Part shown: in pieces, positions 58,908 to 64,000 of the stretch
How positions within the stretch are numbered: position 1 is the first letter of the stretch
How the letters are laid out: every line of letters begins with the position of its first letter
Source: Murinocardiopsis flavida
GTDB taxonomy: Bacteria; Actinomycetota; Actinomycetes; Streptosporangiales; Streptosporangiaceae
Reading direction: 5' to 3'
NCBI RefSeq assembly: GCF_003014485.1
Contig: NZ_PYGA01000010.1
Span: forward strand, 62,001-126,000
DNA length: 64,000 nt
Program-made: the position numbers and the translations under genes
The notes under the pieces: model-generated
What the model was told of the DNA's origin: nothing
The model's input: the letters and a program-made list of their open reading frames with translations, nothing else
Databases searched by the model: none

Positions 58908-58941
58908 GCGGCGGGCGGCCCTCCACCGGGCCGCCCGCCGC
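58908..58941. terminator. bidirectional terminator between permease and hutI
   Basis: GCGGCGGGCGGCCC (58908-58921) pairs perfectly with GGGCCGCCCGCCGC (58928-58941) around a 6-nt loop, between convergent stops at 58901 and 58959. Confidence 0.8.
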
Positions 58942-58958
58942 TGCTCCACCGGGTGGAC

Positions 58959-60161
58959 TCAGGACAGCGGGGTGCCGTTCTTCCAGACGGCTGCGACTTG
59001 GGGGACGCCCGGGCGGTAGGCGAGGTAGACGGGGTTGGGGGCGTCCAGCAGGACGAGGTCGGCGCGGGCCCCCGGCGCCAGGTGCCCCACATCGTCGCGG
59101 CGCAGCGCCCGCGCTCCGCCCGCTGTGGCGGCCCACAGGGCCTCCTCAGGGGTCATGTGCATCTCGCGCACCGCCAGCGCGATGCAGAACGCGATGCTGG
59201 ACGTGAAGCACGACCCCGGATTGCAGTCGCCCGCCAGGGCGACCACGGCGCCCGCATCGAGCAGCGCGCGGGCGTCCGGGTAGGGCTGGCGGGTGGAGAA
59301 GTCCACGCCGGGCAGCAGGGTCGCGACGGTCGCCGAGTCGGCGGCGCCCCTGCCCGACTCGGCGAGCGCGTCGACGTCGGCCGCCGCAAGGTGCGTGCAG
59401 TGGTCCACCGACGCCGCGCCCATCTCCACGGCGAGCCGCACGCCCGGCCCTTCGCCGAGCTGGTTGCCGTGGACGCGGGCCAGCAGCCCCCGGTCCATTC
59501 CCGCGCGCAGCACCCGGCGCGACTGCTCCTCGTCGAACGCGCCCCGCTCGCAGAACACGTCGACCCACCGGGCGTGCGGCGCGCACGCGTCCAGCATCGG
59601 GCCGGTGACCTCGGTGACGTAGCCGTCGGTGTCGCCCGCGTACTCCGGGGGGACCACGTGCGCGCCGAGGAACGTCACCTCCTCGGTGAGGCCGGCCGCG
59701 ATGCGCAGCGCGCGCTCCTCCTCGGCGACGCTCAAGCCGTACCCGGACTTGATCTCCAAGGTGGTGGTGCCCTGCGCCTGCGCCTCCGCCAGCAGCGACG
59801 CGGCGCGGGCGTGCAGTTCGGCGTCCGTCGCGGCGCGGGTGGCCGCGACCGTGGTGCGGATGCCGCCTGCCTCGTAGGGCCGCCCGCTCATCCGGGCGCC
59901 GAACTCGCGGCTGCGGTCACCGGCGAACACGATGTGGGAGTGGCTGTCCACGAAGCCGGGGATGACGCAGCGCCCGGCGGCGTCCACCCTGGTGTCGGCG
60001 TCGGGCGCGCGGTCGCGCGGCCCGGCCCACGCCACCCGGCCGCCGTCGAGGACCAGCGCCGCGTCGGCGAGTTCCCCGGTGCGCCCCTCCCCCAGCTCCG
60101 GATCGTTGGTGACAAGGGTGCCGATGCCGTCGATCAGCACGGATGTGGGGGTCTCGGTCAC
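58959..60161 (-). CDS. hutI: imidazolonepropionase
   Basis: A 400-residue amidohydrolase that opens the imidazolone ring in histidine degradation (third step). The metal-binding [19 protein letters not shown] is near residues 70-88. Other landmarks are [40 protein letters not shown], and [20 protein letters not shown]. The GTG start (60161) overlaps the stop of hutF by 4 bp. Length is normal. Confidence 0.96.
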   Translation of the reverse strand: MTETPTSVLIDGIGTLVTNDPELGEGRTGELADAALVLDGGRVAWAGPRDRAPDADTRVDAAGRCVIPGFVDSHSHIVFAGDRSREFGARMSGRPYEAGGIRTTVAATRAATDAELHARAASLLAEAQAQGTTTLEIKSGYGLSVAEEERALRIAAGLTEEVTFLGAHVVPPEYAGDTDGYVTEVTGPMLDACAPHARWVDVFCERGAFDEEQSRRVLRAGMDRGLLARVHGNQLGEGPGVRLAVEMGAASVDHCTHLAAADVDALAESGRGAADSATVATLLPGVDFSTRQPYPDARALLDAGAVVALAGDCNPGSCFTSSIAFCIALAVREMHMTPEEALWAATAGGARALRRDDVGHLAPGARADLVLLDAPNPVYLAYRPGVPQVAAVWKNGTPLS

Positions 60162-61546
60162 GCGAACAGCTCCTTGATCTCGGCGTGCAATGACGCGGGG
60201 GCATCGGGCATGGACCGGTGGACGCCGTCGCGGACGATCCAGCGCCCGTCCGCCATGACGTGGCGGACGTCCGCTGCCGTCGCGGCGAACACCGCGGTGT
60301 CGGTGGCGCGTTCCGGGTCGAAACCCGCGGTGCGGACCCCGTCGAGGCCGATGGTGACCAGGTCGGCGCGGTAGCCCTCGGCGAACCAGCCGGCCCGCTC
60401 CCAGCCGAGGGAGTTGCCGTGGCCGTGGCCGTGCAGCGCCTCCAGCAGCCACGGGGAGCCGCGGGTGCCGCGGGTGCCGGTGCGCAGTCGCTCGTGCATC
60501 TCCACCGCGCGGGCCTCCTCGAACATGTCGATCGTGGAGTGGCCGTCGCTGCCGAGGCTCACGGGCACCGGCTCCAGGTCGGCGAGGCGGGGCAGGCCGT
60601 CGGCGAGGTCCCGTTCGGTCGTCGGGCACAGGCACACCGTGACGGTGGAGCCGGCGTCGCGGAGCAGCCGAACGTCGTCGTCGCCGAGGTGGGTCGCGTG
60701 GACGAGGGTGGGGTGGACGGCGTCCAGGAACCCGGTGTCGGCGAGCAGGCCGGTGGGTGTGCGCCCGTAGGCGGCCACGCACGCGGCGTTCTCGGCCGGC
60801 TGCTCGGACAGGTGGATGTGCGGCCCGGTCCAGGTGTCGTCGGCGCTCTGCTCGTGCAGTTCCACGAAGCGCCGCACGCCCTCGGCCGGTACGGCGCGCA
60901 CCGAGTGCAGGGCGGCGCCCTTGCGCGCGTGCGCGCCGTCGGGGCGGAAGGCGTCGACGCGGGCGGCCCAGTCGTCCACGTCGCGGTCGCCGAAGCGGAG
61001 CTGGGTGCCCTCCAGCGGAGTGTGCGCGCCGTCGGCGGTGAGCCCGCCCTTGAGGTAGCAGGTGTCGAGCAGGGTGATCCTGATCCCGGCGTCGGCCGCG
61101 GCCGCGACCAGCGCCGCGCTCATGGCGTTGGGGTCGGCGTAGCGGACGCCGCCGGGCGCGTGATGCAGGTAGTGGAACTCGCCGACGGCGGTGACGCCGC
61201 TCAGCGCCATCTCGGCGTAGACGCCGCGGGCCAGCCGGTAGTAGGAGTCGGGGTCGAGCCGGGCGGCGGCCCGGTACATGCGCTCCCGCCACGTCCAGAA
61301 GCTGCCGCCGTGCTCACCGGTGCGCCCGCGCAGCGCGCGGTGGAAGGCGTGCGAATGGGCGTTGGCGAAGCCGGGGACGGTCAGCCCGGCCAGGCGTTCG
61401 GCGCCGTCCGGCGGCGCGGCGCGTGCGCCGATGGCGGTGATGCGCCCGTCGGCGACGTCCAACAGCACGCCGGGGGTCGCGGCTGCGGCGCTGGACGCGG
61501 TATCGAGCAGCGCCCACTCACACCAATAGCGCGCGGTCAGGGCCAC
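60158..61546 (-). CDS. hutF: formimidoylglutamate deiminase
   Basis: A 462-residue amidohydrolase-superfamily enzyme that converts N-formimidoyl-L-glutamate to N-formyl-L-glutamate and ammonia. The metal motif [19 protein letters not shown] is near residues 60-78; [27 protein letters not shown] and [17 protein letters not shown] supply the remaining ligands. The GTG at 61546 follows AGGAGG. With hutI it forms a coupled pair. The HutF route needs a deformylase; the neighbouring M20 gene is a candidate. Confidence 0.94.
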   Translation of the reverse strand: MALTARYWCEWALLDTASSAAAATPGVLLDVADGRITAIGARAAPPDGAERLAGLTVPGFANAHSHAFHRALRGRTGEHGGSFWTWRERMYRAAARLDPDSYYRLARGVYAEMALSGVTAVGEFHYLHHAPGGVRYADPNAMSAALVAAAADAGIRITLLDTCYLKGGLTADGAHTPLEGTQLRFGDRDVDDWAARVDAFRPDGAHARKGAALHSVRAVPAEGVRRFVELHEQSADDTWTGPHIHLSEQPAENAACVAAYGRTPTGLLADTGFLDAVHPTLVHATHLGDDDVRLLRDAGSTVTVCLCPTTERDLADGLPRLADLEPVPVSLGSDGHSTIDMFEEARAVEMHERLRTGTRGTRGSPWLLEALHGHGHGNSLGWERAGWFAEGYRADLVTIGLDGVRTAGFDPERATDTAVFAATAADVRHVMADGRWIVRDGVHRSMPDAPASLHAEIKELFA

Positions 61547-61677
61547 GGTCGCCTCCTCAGCATCGGATCGGCCCGCCGCAGGCCTCGTCGCGGCGGCGGA
61601 TACAACGGTCGGCCCGGCAGCGGGCCTGTGCCCGGGATCTGTTACCCCAATCAGCCCGTGGTGCTTCGCGCCGCTTC

Positions 61678-61890
61678 AATGCCGTTGGCTTAATGCGCGG
61701 GTTTCGACCTCGGCCCGGCGGAGGGGTGGGCGCCGAGAGCGTCCTCGCCCGCAGCGGACCTGGGCAAGGCTGCCGGTGAGCCTGGCTCCGGCCCCCTGGG
61801 CCAAAGGACGCTCTCGCCCCCGAAAGCCCGCGCCCCGGGGCGCCCTCCTCCTGGGGCAGGCCCGCCCCCTCCTCCGCGGCCTCCCTGGAC
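61678..61890 (+). repeat. dispersed repeat family 1 with 16-bp tandem units, copy C
   Basis: The left flank matches copy A (ATGCCGTTGGCTTAATGCG versus ATGCCGTTGACTTCAAGCG), GCCGAGAGCGTCC is at 61732-61744, and GGACCTGGGCAAGGCTGCC follows. From 61806 there are about five 16-bp units beginning GGACGCTCTCGCCCCC. It occupies most of the 353-bp gap (61547-61899) between the hutF start and the M20 gene; nothing else is seen there. Confidence 0.75.
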
Positions 61891-61899
61891 AGTGCCGGG

Positions 61900-63105
61900 T
61901 CATCGGGTGAGGAGGTCCGTGAGGGTGTCGGCGAGTGCGGCCACGCCCGCGTGGCAGTCGGCGGGCTCGGCCCACTCCTCCGGCGCGTGCGAGACGCCCG
62001 TGGGGTTGCGCACGAACAGCATCGCGGCCGGTGCGACAGCGGAGAACACCCCGGCGTCGTGCCCCGCCCCCGTCGGCAGTGCCGGTGCGCCGCCGGCCAG
62101 CGCCGCCACCTGGTCGCGCAGCCCGCGTTCGAAGTCGACGACGGGTGTCAGGGACTCCTGGTAACTGGCGAGCGTGACCCCGTTGCCGCCGGAACTGCGG
62201 CGGGCCGCCGACTCGATCTCGTCCACCATCGCGCGCAGGGTCGCCTCGTCGGGGGCGCGCGCGTCGAGCCAGGCGCGGACCCGCGACGGGATGGCGTTGG
62301 CGCCGTTGGGCGAGACCCGCACCTTCCCCACGGTCGCCACCGCGTCCAGCCGCTGCGCCGACGCGCGGGCCGCGAGGACCGTCTCGGCGAACGGCAGCAT
62401 CGGGTCGTTGCGGTCGGCCAGGCGGGTCGTCCCGGCGTGGTCGGCCTGCCCGGCGAAGTCGAGCCGCCACCGGCCGTGCGGCCAGATCGCCTCGGCGACG
62501 CCGATGGGTGTGTCGCGGTGGACGAGGGCGCGGCCCTGCTCGACGTGCAGTTCGAGGAACACCCCGATGCGGCCGACCACCTCGGGGTCCGGCCCGATGC
62601 GTTCGGGGTCGAGGCCCGCCGCCTCCATGGCGCGCGCCCACGTGACGCCGTCGCCGTCGGTGAGGGCGCGGGCCCGCTCCGGCGCGGTGACCCCGGTGAG
62701 CAGCCGCGACCCCAGGCACGGGACGCCGAAGCGGGCGCCCTCCTCCTCGACGAAGACGCCGACGGCGAACGGCCGCCGCGGCGCGACGCCGCGCCGCTTC
62801 AGCTCGTCCACCGCTGCGAGCGCGCTGACGACCCCGAGCGGGCCGTCGAACGCGCCCCCGTCGGGCACGGAGTCGAGGTGGGACCCTGTGACGACCGCGT
62901 CGGGTCCGGGTTCGCCCCACCACGCCCACAGGTTGCCGTTGCGGTCGCCGCGCACGTCCAGGCCGCGCCGCTCCGCGGCCTCGGTGAACCACGCGCGCGC
63001 CTCCGCGTCGGCAGCGGTCCAGGAGAAGCGGCGGTACCCGCCGGTCCCGCCGAAGCGGCCGATGGGCAGCAGCTCGGACCACAGGTCGTCGAAGGTGTGG
63101 CTCAT
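61900..63105 (-). CDS. M20 amidohydrolase (allantoate amidohydrolase / N-carbamoyl hydrolase family)
   Basis: A 401-residue di-zinc M20 hydrolase. Metal and active-site motifs are VVTGSHLDSVPDGGAFDGPL (near residues 68-87), VFVEEEGARFGVPCLGS, ELHVEQGRAL, the dimerisation insert WRLDFAGQADHAGTTRLADR and a C-terminal GAGHDAGVFS. Family members act on allantoate, N-carbamoyl or N-formyl amino acids. In actinomycete hut loci this gene stands between hutU and hutF in place of hutG. It may therefore deformylate N-formyl-L-glutamate; this is inference from position. Confidence 0.88.
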   Translation of the reverse strand: MSHTFDDLWSELLPIGRFGGTGGYRRFSWTAADAEARAWFTEAAERRGLDVRGDRNGNLWAWWGEPGPDAVVTGSHLDSVPDGGAFDGPLGVVSALAAVDELKRRGVAPRRPFAVGVFVEEEGARFGVPCLGSRLLTGVTAPERARALTDGDGVTWARAMEAAGLDPERIGPDPEVVGRIGVFLELHVEQGRALVHRDTPIGVAEAIWPHGRWRLDFAGQADHAGTTRLADRNDPMLPFAETVLAARASAQRLDAVATVGKVRVSPNGANAIPSRVRAWLDARAPDEATLRAMVDEIESAARRSSGGNGVTLASYQESLTPVVDFERGLRDQVAALAGGAPALPTGAGHDAGVFSAVAPAAMLFVRNPTGVSHAPEEWAEPADCHAGVAALADTLTDLLTR

Positions 63106-63226
63106 GCTCGTCCGTCCTATTCGCGTGTGTCCCGGGTGGGGGTGGGTGGACGCAGCGGCGTCGGCCCGCCCCCACCGCAGTCTGCCCGCGCAGGGCCCGT
63201 GTCCCGGAGCCGCCGCGCCCGCGCGG

Positions 63227-64000
63227 TCAGCCCTCGCGCATCGGGACGCGGAGCCCGTTGTCCTCGGCGACCGCATCGGCCTCGGGGTAGCCGGCGTCGA
63301 CGTGGCGCAGGACCCCGGTAGCGGGGTCGTTGGTCAGGACCCGGTCGAGCTTGCGGGCCGCGAGGTCGGTCCCGTCGGCGACGCTGACCTGCCCGGCGTG
63401 GATGGAGCGGCCCATGCCGACCCCTCCGCCGTGGTGGATCGACACCCAGGACGCGCCGGAGGCGGTGTTGACGAGGGCGTTGAGCAGCGGCCAGTCGGCG
63501 ATCGCGTCGGAGCCGTCCTTCATGCCCTCGGTCTCGCGGTACGGCGACGCCACCGAGCCGGTGTCGAGGTGGTCGCGGCCGATCGCGAGCGGCGCGCTGA
63601 TCTCACCCGAGGCGACCAGCTCGTTGAACCGGGCGCCCGCCGCGGCCCGCTCCCCTTGGCCGAGCCAGCAGATGCGGGCGGGCAGCCCCTGGAAGGCGAC
63701 CTTCTCGCCCGCCATGCGGATCCACCGCGCGAGGTGGTCGTTGTCGGGGAACAGGTCGAGGATCGCCCGGTCGGTGCGCGCGATGTCGGCCGGGTCGCCG
63801 GAGAGGGCCGCCCACCGGAACGGGCCCTTGCCTTCGCAGAACAGCGGGCGGATGTAGGCGGGGACGAAGCCGGGGAAGTCGAAGGCGCGGGAGAATCCCG
63901 CGGTCCGCGCCTCGCCGCGGATGGAGTTGCCGTAGTCGAACACCTCGGCACCGGCGTCGAGGAACCCGACCATGGCGGCGACATGCGCCGCCATGGAGTC
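63227..64000 (-). CDS. hutU: urocanate hydratase, C-terminal part (cut by window edge)
   Basis: The last 257 residues of urocanase, which hydrates urocanate to imidazolonepropionate with bound NAD+. Characteristic segments are [80 protein letters not shown], and [20 protein letters not shown] with SIHAGQV. The 5' part lies beyond the right edge. It is upstream of the M20 gene on the same strand, 121 bp apart, completing a hutU-M20-hutF-hutI series. Confidence 0.96.
   Translation of the reverse strand, partial: DSMAAHVAAMVGFLDAGAEVFDYGNSIRGEARTAGFSRAFDFPGFVPAYIRPLFCEGKGPFRWAALSGDPADIARTDRAILDLFPDNDHLARWIRMAGEKVAFQGLPARICWLGQGERAAAGARFNELVASGEISAPLAIGRDHLDTGSVASPYRETEGMKDGSDAIADWPLLNALVNTASGASWVSIHHGGGVGMGRSIHAGQVSVADGTDLAARKLDRVLTNDPATGVLRHVDAGYPEADAVAEDNGLRVPMREG

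Noticed and set aside
1-64000. tRNA, rRNA, insertion sequences, integrases or transposases.
   Set aside because: None was recognised. The 20.7-kb block between zwf and opcA has no visible integrase or tRNA-type attachment site.

Overview
The window is very GC-rich, densely packed DNA from an actinomycete. Gene order ctaB / tkt-tal-pgi-zwf, the DUF5753/DUF397 regulator pair, GTG and TTG starts and 4-bp ATGA/GTGA gene overlaps all fit. The order resembles Nocardiopsaceae (Nocardiopsis/Thermobifida relatives); that family placement is an inference.

Layout. (1) 1-12.5 kb, minus strand: a cluster like the E. coli yeh set, with a DUF5682 protein (cut by the window edge), a MoxR-type AAA+ ATPase, two very large paralogous proteins of unknown function (810 and 1625 aa), a stand-alone DUF4132 protein and a TIM-barrel-like protein. 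Dispersed intergenic repeats lie between these genes. (2) 12.5-20.8 kb: heme O synthase ctaB, divergent from the pentose-phosphate operon tkt-tal-pgi-zwf. (3) 20.9-41.3 kb: a 20.7-kb block between zwf and opcA, genes that normally adjoin. It carries three tandem paralogous polymorphic toxins with their likely immunity genes, a MocR regulator divergent from a trans-sulfuration-type PLP enzyme, a repeat-filled intergenic region, a Ser/Thr kinase, two MFS exporters with NmrA and Dabb genes, a large LuxR-type regulator and an SRPBCC protein. (4) 41.6-43.3 kb: opcA-pgl, which complete the pentose-phosphate set. (5) 43.5-47.0 kb: a small zinc-ribbon gene with an in-frame TGA, a PCMT-like methyltransferase, a SLOG-like protein, a 62-bp perfect palindrome, and DUF397/XRE-DUF5753 genes. 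(6) 47.2-51.6 kb: two sodium:solute symporter units (one ActP/DUF485), each with a small membrane partner. (7) 52.2-58.9 kb: OmpA-like lipoprotein, PhoD-type phosphatase with an overlapping CBM-like protein, DoxX, a small Cys-containing protein and an amino-acid permease. (8) 59-64 kb: histidine utilisation genes hutI-hutF, an M20 amidohydrolase and hutU (cut by the window edge).

The most unusual system is the toxin array at 20.9-27.5 kb. Each of the three toxins begins with a short basic leader and a G-x-x-x-x-E-Y motif followed by a hydrophobic helix, the processing signature of Flp/Tad type IVb pilins. Behind it are a Gly/Pro/Asp linker, a conserved coiled-coil region, a HINT domain ending in H-N, and three unrelated C-terminal toxin domains (a deaminase, a DUF4160-like domain and a probable BECR-fold RNase). 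Each toxin is followed by a small unrelated gene. The near-identical middle parts could let the locus swap tips by recombination.

A second theme is intergenic repeats. One family is built from roughly 16-bp tandem units and appears in three distant intergenic regions; a second is a palindromic family centred on GCTGCGCGATA/CGCGAAGC.
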